A DNA stretch of 64,000 nucleotides from Tillus elongatus (lineage: Eukaryota; Arthropoda; Insecta; Coleoptera; Cleridae). Below the pieces are notes generated by a model. It was not told the origin of the DNA. It worked only from the letters and a program-made list of their open reading frames with translations, and made no database searches. The stretch is taken from NCBI GenBank assembly GCA_964006375.1, contig OZ023262.1, forward strand, positions 94,962,976 to 95,026,975, in the 5' to 3' direction. A program made the position numbers and the translations under genes. Below are positions 36,533 to 50,841 of the stretch, piece by piece. Numbering within the stretch: position 1 is the first letter of the stretch; each line of letters opens with the position of its first letter.

Positions 36533-36892
36533 GTGTGTTTGTGTTTTTGTTTCTATAACGTCGGCCTATTTCCGCGACCATGGCCAATCACCGACGCCAG
36601 GGAGCAGTTTCACCTCACTATCCTGGAAATTTTGCCGAACCCCTGTCTTTCTGTAAGGAGGATAGAAATCTTTAACGTGCCCAACATCGCATGCACACGG
36701 GACCGACGGCTTTACGCCCCCTCCGAAGGGCGGAACGTGCAGGCATTCAACTTGCTCAAATACAATGCCAGAACCTCGGTTGATGTTAATTTTACAGTTT
36801 GTACTGAAAAAGTGAAAGGAGTACCCCGGGATCGAACACAGTACCCTTCGGTTCAAAGGCACACGTTCTTACCTCTGAACCACCGAGGATCA
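36533..36892 (-). mobile_element. tRNA-derived SINE, full length with target duplication (copy 3)
   Basis: Minus orientation. The head at the right end contains the B box (GGTTCGATCCC in reverse, GGGATCGAACA at 36829-36839) and the A-box-like GGTTCAGAGGTAAG. The body carries the GTCGGTCCCGTGTGCATGC and TCCAGGATAGTGAGG blocks. The 3' tail is AACAAAAACACAAACAC. A perfect 12-bp duplication flanks it, which shows LINE-type retrotransposition. Length is about 360 bp. Confidence 0.9.
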
Positions 36893-36904
36893 TATAGTGC
36901 TATT
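36893..36904. repeat. Target-site duplication of SINE copy 3, right
   Basis: TATAGTGCTATT, identical to the left copy. Confidence 0.85.
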
Positions 36905-37869
36905 AAAGTATATACTATAATTATCAATATTACACAATACTTTTTTTATGCACTGGAAATATGAATTTTATGATTTTTAAATCCATTTACAGCTAGATGA
37001 AATCTTTGAGACATGTGCAACACATCAGTCGTTATTACCACACTAACAAAGCACACTAAGATAATAAGAATATTTTACAATATTATACAGGACTAAAAGA
37101 ATCATAACCGCGACTGCAAGGATATATTGGTTAAAATATTTGTTTATAAATCACTCATATTAATAAATCGATTATACATTCATTGGTGTTTTTTAAAGCA
37201 TCTAAAATTTTGAAAATGTTGATTCAATAAGCTAGTAGGAAACTTTTAAAATTAAGCTACACATATTATCGAGCAGATATGAATACTGATCATTGTCTGC
37301 AAAAATGGATCAGCAAAGAATAAAAAAGATACAAGAAGGAAATGGACAGTAGGTACATAAGCTAAAAGATGCGGTGGAATGATAAAAGTTCAAAGAAGAA
37401 ACCAGTAAAGCAAATCTTAAAATACAGACCGATGGGCTATTCCTCTGGAATCACAATTGTTTGTTTTCTTCCCTGTAGCTGGTTTTGCTGCTTAACAGCA
37501 TCATAAGACAGAAGCTAAACTTGTTACAGAGAAGAAAGCAAGCATTTTTGAAGGCAGAGAAATACTCTTCACGTGTGGATTTAGCATGTAACGTTTTCAC
37601 TAAGTAAGGGCAACAACAATTAATAAAAATAAATCTCGAAGGTAGACAGAAATAAAAGTAGGTTGTAAAGTAGCTTCAGAAAAGTACTATACAAGAAGAA
37701 AGTAAGTCAAAGAACTAGTGGGTTACATCAGAAATATTAAATAAAGTACACTACTTTGTAGGTATTGTAAGCAAATTGAGAATTTATTTCTTTCGGTAAG
37801 CAAACCGAAAATAATAAATAACAGCCGATGTTATTAAGGTGTTAGCCTGCTGCATTGCTGTAAAAGAAA
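36905..37869. other. No gene recognised
   Basis: AT-rich single-copy-looking sequence without E termini or microsatellites. By position it would lie inside or downstream of the first intron of the candidate host gene at 38.7 kb. Confidence 0.4.
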
Positions 37870-38960
37870 ACTCATAAAGCGGTGCTACAATTCATCTTCT
37901 GGAGGTCAGCCAAGGCTAGAAAAACAGTAACCGCGGGCGGCGACTGGAGAGATGCCTGAAGAACTGGCGGAAGTTGGTCTATATCCGGCAATAGCCATAA
38001 CTTCTTGCTGAGTCTCCGGGCGCCCGCACCGGAAACTAATGTGGACTTTTCTAAATCAGCCATCAAGCATTTATCACTACAGCCTAATAAACCACCTCCC
38101 TTACCCAAAGCTTACCCTTAAATAAATTCTTGTCTTTTGTAAGAACGTGAAGTTGTGTTACTCTAGCGTAGAATGCATGTCACATCTTCACCCGAGGCAT
38201 CTGACGTTTCGCATGAAAATGTAAGAACCATAGCGAGCAGGGAAGACCTGAGATAACGGTATTTCTTTCCTAGTGAAGGCGCAACATGCAAGCAAGGCGA
38301 GAAGCCCGCGGGAAGTTCTACACGGTTCGGTTCAATGCGGCCCCGTTCTGGAAAGAGGTTCCGCTCGGTGCAGCCGTGAAATATGTCTTCGCGGTCGCAC
38401 AACTTCTAAGACTGTCCAACTTTCCAACAAGTACAGTCCCTTCTGACGCTAACCAGCTATGTGGTTTCGCAAACGACTAATCTGTTTCTAGATGAAGTGA
38501 TTTAGTAACGGTAATTGGTGTAATTGGCGAGAGTTCATGCTTTCCGGACCCGGTAGTTTGTCTCTGGGACCGTGTAAAACACTTCCTCTCACGTGAGGTT
38601 CTATCGAGGTTTCCGGCGGGAAGTCTAAGAGAAAGCTCAATCAGCGGTCTAGAAACATGCAGACTTGTGGTGACTTACCGTGAACCTCGTGGTGAAGCAG
38701 CAGTGTGAGAGCCGCAAGCATTAACGCACGCGGCATGGCCACGATCGTCCGAGAGCATCACCTACACAAACTATCAGTCCGGGCAACACGCGGGATCTGA
38801 GTTTCCTCCGGTCGGTGGCTTATGCTTGACTCGCGCAGACTCCGGGACGCAGGACCACGTGCCCACAGACAAGATTACAACCCACCACCGCCACTACCGC
38901 CAGCGTATTTTTCACTAACAACCGGAATACCCTGCTCCAGTTGCGAAAATTCCCCTTATG
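37870..38960 (-). promoter_or_regulatory. GC-richer segment, probable 5' region of a host gene
   Basis: Markedly richer in G+C and CpG than the rest of the window, and free of the repeat families. It surrounds the signal-peptide exon at 38679-38736. A minus-strand promoter would be expected at 38760-38960; an AACTCAGATCC stretch near 38800 (minus strand) could serve as an initiator. Open frames at 37872-38402 do not resemble a known protein. Confidence 0.4.
38679..38736 (-). CDS. Candidate first coding exon: signal peptide with splice donor
   Basis: On the minus strand the ATG (38736-38734) sits in a good context (GTGGCCATGC). It encodes MPRALMLAALTLLLHHEVH plus one base of the next codon. 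The exon ends at CACG|GTAAGT, a consensus splice donor (38678-38673), so the intron is in phase 1. A short basic start, a hydrophobic LMLAALTLLL core and a phase-1 intron just after the signal sequence are typical of genes for secreted proteins or membrane receptors. An upstream ATG at 38758-38756 opens a 27-codon frame that overlaps the start and ends within the splice donor, which could lower translation. No downstream exon is recognised, so the product is unknown. Confidence 0.5.
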
Positions 38961-39299
38961 AAAACATTCATGCACGCTATATTGTGTTTACTATAATAAT
39001 ACTAACTGAATCGTTCCGCCAAACGTGAAACAAGGAGAATTTATTGGATCCTTAAACTCTTTGTTAATCAAGGAAATACGATAAGATAATATGTTTCTGG
39101 TTAGAGTGTATTTAGTTATTTCAATTAAAGAGAAAACCTCATTATAGTTCCATTTACTTTTTCATTTGAAAATAGTTATTGGCATTACTCCATTAAACGT
39201 ATATAACTGTTAATTTAACTTGAATTATTATAAAATATGGTTAAGGGAATATAAACTAAGGGTAGACACTAAAAGTTCTACACCCAAAGGAATTAAAAT

Positions 39300-39443
39300 A
39301 TGCAGCAAATGCGTTATAGCAGAGCATTTTCATTAAAAAAGAGTATTTATTGTCTGCTGATGACTGAATTTGAAAAAAAAAATCCAAATAAGCGCGAAGG
39401 ATTACGCCTAACCCATATCCGATGTCAGTTTGACACTTTATAA

Positions 39444-39447
<4 letters not shown>
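39300..39447 (+). mobile_element. R element left end, rest displaced by mariner A3 (R12)
   Basis: ATGCAGCAAATGCGTTATAG (an E-like sequence) is followed by the left-end blocks AATAAGCGCGAAGGA and CCCATATCCGATGTCAGTTT, then (TA)n. Confidence 0.55.

Positions 39448-39526
<79 letters not shown>
39448..39526. repeat. (TA)n microsatellite left of mariner A3
   Basis: TA dinucleotides ending at the A3 terminus. Confidence 0.95.
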
Positions 39527-41990
<2,464 letters not shown>

Positions 41991-43231
41991 GCGACAAATC
42001 ATAGGAATACATTTTTCACCTTTTAATTGCTATTAGTATGTATAAACTTAATTTTCTTATTATCTAGTTAAAAATTAAAATCTTACCAGAAAAAAGAACT
42101 GACAATACACAATCATGAAAATAAAATAAAAAGCCACGATAACAAACTTTGAACAAATCATTTAACAAAGTGGTTTCCATCGTTACGGGACTTGACTTTT
42201 GCGTTTTCGTCGTGACATATACTACATTTGACTTTTACGTTTGAGACTACTCACTATTTTTGAAAAATTATATACGTTAATTATGGGGCGTCTCTAGCTG
42301 CATCTTGTAAACATATTTTGACAATCACATGGTGACCCATAAGTCGCTGGTGATACACATCTTATTTTATTAATAGAACACCCCTATGTTATTGCATTTT
42401 TGTATTTCCCATCGAATTACAATGCATGTTTGTAAGGAAACGAATCTGATATCGTTCATCGTTTTTGAGTCATTTGAATTGTTTTGAAACTTTTTACGTT
42501 TTTGGCACATATCACAAACAGATATCACAAAGTTTAATACGTTTTTACCGATATATATATAGTGGATCCTCATGGAAATGACGCATTCAGAGAGCTTTTT
42601 GTTTGTATTACCTGTCGAAAAAATCGAGCTGCCGTATACAGGCTCTCTCAAATAGTGGCTGAATTTGACAATTTTTCTCAGAAATACTTTTCGTGTTTCC
42701 GTAGAAAGAATTTTTTAAAGATTTTTGTGATATACTGGTAATTAATGATAAATGTAGAATTTTTGTGAAAAATATAATTGAGTGTAACGTCACTGAAGGC
42801 AATTTCTGTAACAAAACAATGGTGAATTTTTGCAAAAGATATTTTTGCAATTCTTCATATATTTTTTTCAATTTTGCTTATAAAGCTGTTTGTGAATAGG
42901 TATATGTTGGCAGGTTTGTAGATAGCTTGAAGAGGTTCGTTGGCCAGGAAAATCAACACAGATTTTTCTGGAGCTTGTAAAGTTTATTTTCGGAAAATGT
43001 TTGTACTTTTTGAAGCAACAGAGCTATTTTAATAAAATAATAGCAATTAAGATTATTAGTACCATATAGGTTATACTGCCAACCAAATGTCCTTCTTTTA
43101 AAAACAATAAATATTTACCATTAAAAACATTTTTACGAAAATTCGCTAATATAACTCATTTGCTGCGTCCAAACTTTTATATTGTAAGAATGAATATATA
43201 AAATATGTATGACCAATTCGTCCATTTTTAG
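41991..43231. repeat. Repeat fragments, no gene
   Basis: 42240-42400 has R-interior blocks (GACCCATAAGTCGCTGGTG). 42430-42665 is the dispersed repeat shared with 30470-30670. 43135-43175 is an E terminus. The remainder is unrecognised AT-rich sequence. Confidence 0.45.
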
Positions 43232-43271
43232 CGAATTTTTTTTAAAAAAATTCGCTTATGGGGAGATCTGT

Positions 43272-43356
<85 letters not shown>

Positions 43357-44023
43357 ACCGATAACTCAAAAAATAATGGACCGATCTTGATAAAATTTGC
43401 AGAGAACCTTCCTTTTGCAAGTGGCTTGGATAAGTTCGTTAGCCAGGAAAATCGGACCAGGTTTTCCCGGAAAATTTTGTATTTTCTTTATAAAAAAATT
43501 CATATCTCCGGAACTAACAAAGTAAGGGCAACCAAATTTGGTACGCGTGTTTGTATTATAAAGAGTGAACTCTCTACCAAAATGTAGGTCCCTAGCTTTA
43601 AAGACAAAGAAGTTATGGGCAGTTAAAGCAACAAATTTTAGAGTTTTCCTCAAAACGTCAAACTCGCAATATTAAACGTCAAAATTGGCAATGTTTAGGC
43701 AAAGAATGTAAAACAAATACCGTTTGTGAAAAGAAAATGTTGCAAGGAGAGTGTTCTGCAAACCCTTAAGTTTCAGATTCAACCGTCATTGCCCTTCATT
43801 TTACTAAAATATATCCAGAATATCCATTTCAAATAGACCCTTTCTCTGATGCTTTAGCTGTCCGTTTAGTTAAGTTTGGTGGCTTTTTGGATATTTATTT
43901 GCAGGTTTAGTGAAGTTTATGGTTTAACGGTCTATAATTTTTTTAGCTAATTATCGAGGAACAAATTTGTTATTGGATTTTTGCACTTTTTATCGAAATA
44001 TGATGGGTTTATAAGAAAAAAAA
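43232..44023 (+). mobile_element. R' element body (R13)
   Basis: The left hairpin AGCGAATTTTTTTTAAAAAAATTCGCT is at 43230-43256. (TA)n follows, then CCGACCGATAACTCAAAAA and the R interior through GATGCTTTAGCTGTCCG and AAATATGATGGG, leading into the tandem tail. Closest relative of R5. Confidence 0.7.
43276..43353. repeat. (TA)n microsatellite inside R13
   Basis: TA dinucleotides. Confidence 0.95.
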
Positions 44024-45010
44024 TCTGGACGCAGTATGTGCGTTTTGGTAGCGAATTTTCGGTAAATTTGCAGTTTAGCTTCCGAACGCCTTTCAAAACA
44101 CTGTTTTCAGAAACCTGCCTAGCCCCCCCCCCCTGGATCCACAAACCACAAGAAAAATTTCTTGTTCACACTCCCCAAGGAAGTTACGGGACCAGGAGTG
44201 AGTAGGGGTGCATAATTTTTTTAGCTAATTTTTGTAGAACAAATTCGTTAATGCATTTTTGCATTTTTTATCGAAATATGATGCGTTTGTAAGAAAAAAA
44301 TCTGGACGCAGTAAGTGCGTTTTGGTAGTGAATTTTCGGTAAATTTGCCGATTAACTCCCGAACGCTTTTCAAAAAACTGTTTTCAGAAACCTGCCTAGG
44401 GCCCCCCTGAATCCACAAACCCCAAGAAAAATTTCTTGTTCACACCCCCCAAGGAAGTTACGGGACCAGGAGTGAGTAGGGGTGCATAATTTTTTTTCAG
44501 CTACATTTCGTAGAAAAAATTCGTGAATGCATTTTTCCATTTGTGTCGAAATATGATGCGTTTGCAAGAAAAAAAATCTGGATGCAGTAAGTGCGTTTTG
44601 TAGCGAATTTTCGATAAATTTGCAGTTTAGCTCCCGATCGCTTTTCAAAAAAATGTTTTTAGAAACCTGCCTAGGGCCCCACCCCCCTGGATCCACAAAC
44701 CCCAAGAAAAATTTCTTGTTCACACTCCCCAAGGAAGTTACGGGACCAGGAGTGAGTAGGGGTGTATAATTTTTTTTAAACTAATTTTCGTAGAACAAAT
44801 TCGTTAATGCATTTTTGCATTTTTTATCGAAATATGATGCGTTTGTAAAAAAAATCTGGACGCAATAAGTGCGTTTTGGTAGCAAATTTACGGTAAATTT
44901 GCAGTTTAGCTCCCGAACGTTTCTCAAAAAACTGTTTTCAGAAACCTGCAGGTGGGGTCCTAGTAATGTTTCTGAAAACAATTTGTTGAAAAGCCTTCGG
45001 GTGCTAATCT
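44024..45010 (+). repeat. Tandem array of 277-bp units (about 3.5 copies)
   Basis: TCTGGACGCAG-type E termini start units at 44024, 44301, 44577 and 44855, giving periods of 277, 276 and 278 bp. Each unit runs through GAATTTTCGGTAAATTTGC, CCACAAGAAAAATTTCTTG-like sequence, CCAAGGAAGTTACGGGACC, GGAGTGAGTAGGGGTG and AAATATGATGCGTTTG. The last is cut short and joins an inverted copy (44955-45025). Confidence 0.85.
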
Positions 45011-45450
45011 GCAAATTTACCGAATTTTCATTAAATCTTTCAAATTTCAATAACTCAATTTGCTATTAACGTAAACTTTGTTGGATGAAAACCAACATTT
45101 AAGCTTATTTTCGGAAAATGTTTGTATATTTTCAAACCATAAGTAATTTTGATAAAATATAGTACATTGTTTCTACCACATAGGCTATACCGGTAATCAG
45201 ATTGATGCCTACTCGCATTTGCTATTAAAAACATTTTATGGAAAATCACTTCCATAACACATTTGCTGCATCTATTTTAAAAAATGTTTATATATTTTCA
45301 AACAATAAATTTATTTCAATGAAATATGGTACATTGTTTCTACTATATAGGCAACCAAGTTTGATGCCTGCTTTCATCAAAGAAAGACATTTGCTATTAA
45401 AAATATTTTAAAGAAAATTCGCTACCATAACGCACTTGCTGCGTCCTGAG
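45011..45450 (-). repeat. Small E-terminus modules
   Basis: E termini at 45240-45275 and 45415-45450 with the AAACATTTTATGG and GATGCCTGCTTTCATC interiors of the R right module. The second abuts the MULE-like coding fragment. Confidence 0.55.
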
Positions 45451-45456
45451 ATTTTT

Positions 45457-45720
45457 AATTGACAGAGATTTTACCGAAATAAAAGCATTGAGACATTTTT
45501 CCAGCGCAACCATTTTACTTTACAAATTTCGTGTTATTAAATATATTAGACGGTTAATTTCTACTGTGCAATTTTGCAGAATTGATGAGAAGCACAACCA
45601 ACTGAATAAATTTAAGAAATGTTTGTATTCGCAATCATATGAAGAATATGAAGAGCAGAAAAAAGAAACTTTGGAAAATTGTTAATCTGTACAGGTTTTT
45701 ATAGGAACAAAAGATAAATA
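45457..45720 (+). pseudogene. MULE/ZSWIM3-like transposase, fragment 1 (catalytic region)
   Basis: The frame reads DRDFTEIKALRHF, then ATILLYKFRVIKYI and RLISTVQF, followed by a charged stretch YSQSYEEYEEQKKETLE. MULE-type transposases and the related SWIM proteins have a D-[KR]-DFTE...L...F-P-A...LC-FHV-K segment of this form; here C-x-FH reads YKFRV. It is cut on the left by an E module and on the right by the pogo-like element. Fragments 2 and 3 continue it. Confidence 0.65.
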
Positions 45721-46544
45721 TGCAGGGTAAACCATACAGTGATTGGCACACCGATAGTGATTGGCATTTTCATATTTAAACCCGTTTTATAAGATTTCTG
45801 CAATTTCTATTGTAGATCTCTAGATATAAACTAGTTTCTTGGACATTTCTGAACACGAGTTTAAAATGTGTATGCTATGCGGCGCCACTATCAATCTAAT
45901 AGTGAACCTAGAAACACGTACTACATGATCCTCTCAGATTTCTTAGTGGAACTGTTAAGAAATGAAGATGAGTAATTAAGGTTTTACATGTACTAGACAG
46001 TATTTTATCATGTGTGTTTTATAATATTTATATGACAGAAGATGACTGATCGCAACTAAGGTGATAATTTCGAGAATTTTGAGGTCCTGGCGGGAATATA
46101 ATGGTGTGCCAATCACTGTAATTGAAAAACGCATCACAAATAGTTATTGGCTATCTATGCCAACAACCGAAATCATCCTGTTGGTATGTCGAACAGTGAT
46201 TGGCACCTTACAAACATGTTCAATTAACAAAGAATTATATTAATTAGATAGCAAACAACATGAAAAGTTTTGGTTATTTACACCGCCGCTTGTAAAAAAA
46301 GGTGATCTTACATTTTTTTATAGTTTTAAGAAACTCCCCAGGATTATATTTGTTTTTTTTGGGTACACATTAGAGTGAAAATGTTGTATCTAACTTTTGA
46401 GAGATATGCCTTTTAATTGAATGTAACAGTAAATGTAGTCGTAAATAAGACGATTTGACAAATAAAAAATATTATATCTTTAATTTTATCGTAGACATGT
46501 TTAATATTAATGTCATTCAATGGAATATTATTTTCGAAATTAAT

Positions 46545-46650
46545 TATACAACGTCGGCTTGTCTACGTAATCATAAAATCAGCGACGTCCGGCAGAAGTT
46601 CCTCCTTACCTCTTGACATTTTTGTAGAACCCCTTTCTTTCTGTATAATC
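46545..46650 (-). mobile_element. SINE fragment (diverged) inside the pogo-like element
   Basis: ACAACGTCGGCTTGTCTACG, TCAGCGACGTCCGGCAG and AACCCCTTTCTTTCTGT parallel the 3' half of SINE copy 3 in the same order. Confidence 0.55.
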
Positions 46651-46747
46651 TCAAAATTTTTGCACTTACGCCTTTGTCATCTCAGACAACAGTATAGATA
46701 GAAAATAAAATGTGTAATTTTTTTTCCGCCGAATTTCTGAAGCAAAT

Positions 46748-48073
46748 ATGCCTAAAGTGAAGGGAGGATGTACTTACAAAATAAAATATGATCAAGATGA
46801 CGTTGCTAAAACATTTGAGGTTATAGAGAGTAAAATGGCAACCAAAGCTGCCACTTTACAATTTGGAGTACCGCTAGCAACTCTTCAGTTCCGTTTAAGC
46901 TCAAAATTCAAGAACAAAAAACTTGTTTTACATTCTTGATGAGCCAGAAAGAATTTTCAATGGTGACGAAACAAACTTCATGTTGTGTCCCAGAACTAAG
47001 AAGGTATTAGCACCTCGTGGAGCTAAAAATATTTATGAAATAGACTCGAATCCTTCTAAAGATATAAGTGAAAATTATAAATTTGAAAACCAAGTCCCAA
47101 TTCATACTACACAAAATACTTTTGCAAGGCTACGCCAGAAAGAAAAAATAAACGAAATTTTGAAAAAAATGCCATTTGTATTGGCTTCATCTGTATGGAA
47201 ACGAAAACAAGCAGATAAAATAAAGGTTAAGATTCGCTTACAACGAGCAAAAGAAGATAGGAAAAAGAAAAGAAAAGAAAAGAATAATGATGCAATACGG
47301 AATAAATATGAAAGACTTCCGAAGACTGAGAAAGATCACCAGGAAGGCAGTATTAATGAAATCTAGGATGACAAAAAGATTAAGGTTATTTCATATTTGA
47401 AACAATATTTTGTGATTACTACAAAAATAGATTAAATAGAACCTAGCTATTTGCATAAAGGACTTGAAAGTGGACATATAAAAGTACCTCAAAAATTTGT
47501 GGACGAATTTTCGAAATCTAACAAAGATCATGAAGATATAATGAGCAAAACTTCTTCAGAACAAAATAGCATGAACGCGTTATGACAGAAATAAAACTTA
47601 ATGAGAATCAAGCCCTACTTAAAGCTAAGATAGTTGATTTTCACAAAAGAATTAATGAAACCGAACATAATGATAATATTAAAGTGATCTCAAATATATC
47701 AGTTACACCGAAAGTTATTCAAAATGAGGCTACTAATGCTAGATATTTATTTAAAAAGTAACTTGAAGAAGAAGAGGTACGCGTTTAAAAAAAAGTCGAA
47801 GGAAAGCTTTCCAAATTGGATAAGAGAAACAAGAATATGAAAAAGTCCAGCGATCAAGCAGCCTCAAAAATCAAGGTTGGAGAAGAAAATTTTTTTGTGC
47901 CAAGAGGTATGAACCAGTCTTATCGAAAAAGGCTGAAGATGTTACAACTCCGTTCAGAAATGCTTCTGTCTATAGAAATGTCTGCTTTATTTGTACCAGA
48001 AATATCTCGAAGGTTTCTGCTCACGAACATTCCACATAAACTGTATTTTGAAGACACAAGTATTTATAGATAA
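46748..48073 (+). pseudogene. pogo-family transposase with internal deletions
   Basis: The N-terminus MPKVKGGCTYKIKYDQDDV...KAATLQFGVPLATLQFRL is a Psq-type helix-turn-helix. It is followed, after loss of the CENP-B-type domain and a frame change at about 46925, by the start of the DDE domain: RIFNGDETNFML, KKVLAPRGAKNIY. Most of the catalytic domain is then missing. A lysine-rich region (47150-47365) and frameshifted remnants follow, ending in a Cys-rich VCFICTRNISKVSAHEHST (about 47974-48030) that may be the C-terminal zinc-binding tail. Confidence 0.7.
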
Positions 48074-48232
48074 TGTTTTATATATTTGCAATGCATGTGT
48101 GAAGAAATTTAATAAGTAAAGTGATAGCGAAATCTATGTTATTTACCTGTATTATTCAATATATACCTGGATCTTGGCAGTGGTTATTTTATATGATTGA
48201 AGTAAGTTTCATTTATTTTATAAATTTCGGAA

Positions 48233-48410
<178 letters not shown>

Positions 48411-48774
48411 CTACCTAGGTACCTATCTAAAAGGAGAATCGTAGCTGTTTTGGCTGTGCCAATAACTGTGAGTGAAGTGCCAATGATTCTAATCAAGACG
48501 CCAATCACTATAAATCTCGACACGACAACAAATTTAATTTATTTAATATTTTTCCTTTTATGATAAGCCAATTTTCTGCACACTGTGTCAATGGCCAGAC
48601 ATCTACTGATCTAAATACATATATTTTTTAATATGGATACACTAAGGAATCTATAATTCTGTTTGTAATGGAAAAATTTACTTAAGATGCCAATCACTAT
48701 ACTGTTTACCCCATCACTTTAGGAACAATTCCTAAAAATTTGGATAGGTATCTGTAAATAAATGGGGGTATATT

Positions 48775-49329
48775 CTTTTAGAAAAAAATTACCATTAATG
48801 GGAAACACTAGAACGAACAGAATTGAAAGATCATTTTGAACCCTTAAACAATTCATACAACCTAAATCTCATAGTTTTCCAACAATTTATTTACGTATCA
48901 AATAATCATAAATTGTATTGGTTCAAGAATAAATAACAAATTAGCCAAAAATAAACAAAAAGTACTTAAAGTTATGGATTGTGATATCGAAATAAGAAAT
49001 ATGCTGGGAGGATGTTCTCAAGCTCTTGCAAAGTCGGGAAGAAAATTATTCCATAGACAGTTGAAATTATTTAAAACTTTAAAGTCCAAAACGTGAATTG
49101 AAAATAATGGAATTGGGGCAAGTGTTGATAAAACTATATAAAAATGTTGTAATACATCGGTGGAAACATGTTCGGTTCGTGTTCATTTTGTAATGTTTTT
49201 AGTACACCATGTCGTCACATTCTTATGATAAGAAAATATAATAATTTGGACATATTTTCAAAAACTTGCTTTCATGCAAGATATATTGTTTTAATTGAAA
49301 ATACATTAAGTATCGATACAGACGATGTA
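48775..49329 (+). pseudogene. MULE/ZSWIM3-like transposase, fragment 2 with SWIM zinc finger
   Basis: At 48795-48840 the frame reads LPLMGNTRTNRIERSF then TLKQFIQP, equivalent to the GN-x-TNNR-x-E...LK segment of MULE proteins. 48975-49096 is open (MDCDIEIRNMLGGCSQALAK). A SWIM finger follows: CSFCNVFSTPCRHILMIRK (49180-49236), then the usual trailing helix with RYI. The preceding ETC in another frame suggests a small indel just before it. The frame runs to ENTLSIDTDDV, where the SINE enters. Confidence 0.7.
49318..49329. repeat. Target-site duplication of SINE copy 4, left
   Basis: ACAGACGATGTA, matching 49683-49694 (ACAGATGATGTA) with one mismatch. Confidence 0.75.
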
Positions 49330-49682
49330 TAAGAACCTCGATGGTTCAGAGGTAAGAACGTGTGCCTCTGAACCGAAGGGTACTGGGTTCGATCCCAGGG
49401 TACTGCTTTCACTTTTTTAGTACAAACTGTAACATTAACATCATCCGAGGTTCTGGAATTGTATTTGAGCAAGTTGATTGTCTGCACGTTCCGCCCTTCG
49501 GAGTGGGCGTAAAGCCGTCGGTCCCGTGTCCATGGTGGGCACGTTAAAGATACCTACCCTCCTTACAGAAAGGCAGGGGTTCCGCAAAATTTCCAGAATA
49601 GTGAGATGAAACTGCTCACTGGCGTCGGTGATTGGCCATAGTCGCGGAAATAGGCCGGCGTTAAAGAAACAAAAACACACAC
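49330..49682 (+). mobile_element. tRNA-derived SINE, full length (copy 4), in the SWIM coding sequence
   Basis: The head contains ATGGTTCAGAGGTAAGAACG and GGTTCGATCCC. The body contains TTCCGCCCTTCGGAGTGGGC and AGCCGTCGGTCCCGTGTCC. The tail is GTTAAAGAAACAAAAACACA. A 12-bp near-perfect duplication flanks it. Removing the SINE and one duplication rejoins the interrupted reading frame. Confidence 0.9.
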
Positions 49683-49931
49683 ACAGATGATGTACATTCA
49701 GATATGGATGATTATATTGAAGATGAAACTTTTACGGATAATTTTGATTGTTCCAAGAAAAACTTCTCGCATAGGGACAAATTTTTAACGGCACCGGCGA
49801 TAACAAAAAATATTGCAGATATTTTGTCTAATTATGAAACACAATCCTTCAATAAATATGTAGAGGAATTAAAAGTAATAGAAAGCAATGCAAGAAACGG
49901 AATTTCTCCTTTTGAACATGAGTGGGCTTAG
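49683..49931 (+). pseudogene. MULE/ZSWIM3-like transposase, fragment 3 (C-terminus)
   Basis: Continues the frame of fragment 2: HSDMDDYIEDETFTDNF, FSHRDKFLTAPAITKNIADI, EELKVIESNARNGISPF, then stop. It is an acidic and helical C-terminal tail without a named domain. The frame is clean here, so the SINE insertion may be fairly recent relative to other damage. Confidence 0.6.
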
Positions 49932-50509
49932 TGCAATTGAACCAGAAGAACCGTAAGAACAAATTCAGTCAAATAACGAACCCTGCTCCAACCAATCAAA
50001 TAAACAATTTCGAGACACAGCAAGTACGTTATTGTAGTAAATTGTTATAAGAATTGTACATTATAATTATACGGCATATTACTAAAATTAATACTTTAAA
50101 CCTATGCAGACCCTGAAGATCGATTTTAGAGGTCCGAGCACACGTACATTTGCAGAATTTTTTCGAAAGTGTTGTTACCGATATCTGTCTATTTTCAAAA
50201 AAATCTTGTGTTCTAACTCCTTTTGAGAAAAATGCCCGAACTCAATTTTCTATGAAGCTGAAAATTAAATTTTGCTATATCTGTAGATAGGGTAAGTCTC
50301 TTTAAAATAAACTTGTATTACAAATTTCGTTAAAGTTACAAAAGCTTTCCAGAAGGAAACTTTATTCATATTTCGAAAAGTATCGGGAAATTATAAACGT
50401 AGCATTAATAAGGAAAAATAACCTTATTAATCACCTGAATGATTTCGTTTTAGTCAACCTAATCAAACCGGTTTTTTTCAATATCAACAATAACAACATT
50501 TTTACTGAC
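49932..50509 (+). repeat. G element, partial (G4), no gene
   Basis: An E terminus (GAGACACAGCAAGTACGTTA) at about 50012 and the G interior (ATAAGAATTGTACATTATAA, TGAAGATCGATTTTAGAGG). Confidence 0.5.
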
Positions 50510-50761
50510 AATTATAATTTCAGACTCAAGGGTATTTTAAAGAAAAATGAGATATTATTCAAAACGTATGAAATCTATACATTATTACTCCTTTAAATGT
50601 CAAAATAAAAAAATAAAGAAACATATATTCATCGAGTTGAAATCGATCACGTAACCTTATGCGTAGAACACAAGCCGGTTACCACTGAGCTATCTATGGA
50701 TATGTTAACTAATGTTTTGTATACATGGAACTTGGCAGGGCTTCATGTCCAATATATATAT

Positions 50762-50841
<80 letters not shown>

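Noticed and set aside
36509..36964. 151-codon plus-strand open frame
   Set aside because: It spans SINE copy 3 and its flanks; the frame is fortuitous.
37872..38402. Further exons of the candidate host gene
   Set aside because: Two minus-strand frames exist, but I see no convincing splice acceptors or recognisable domains.
50640..50705. Possible tRNA gene on the minus strand
   Set aside because: The A box is good, but the B box and acceptor stem are degenerate, and the segment belongs to a dispersed repeat.
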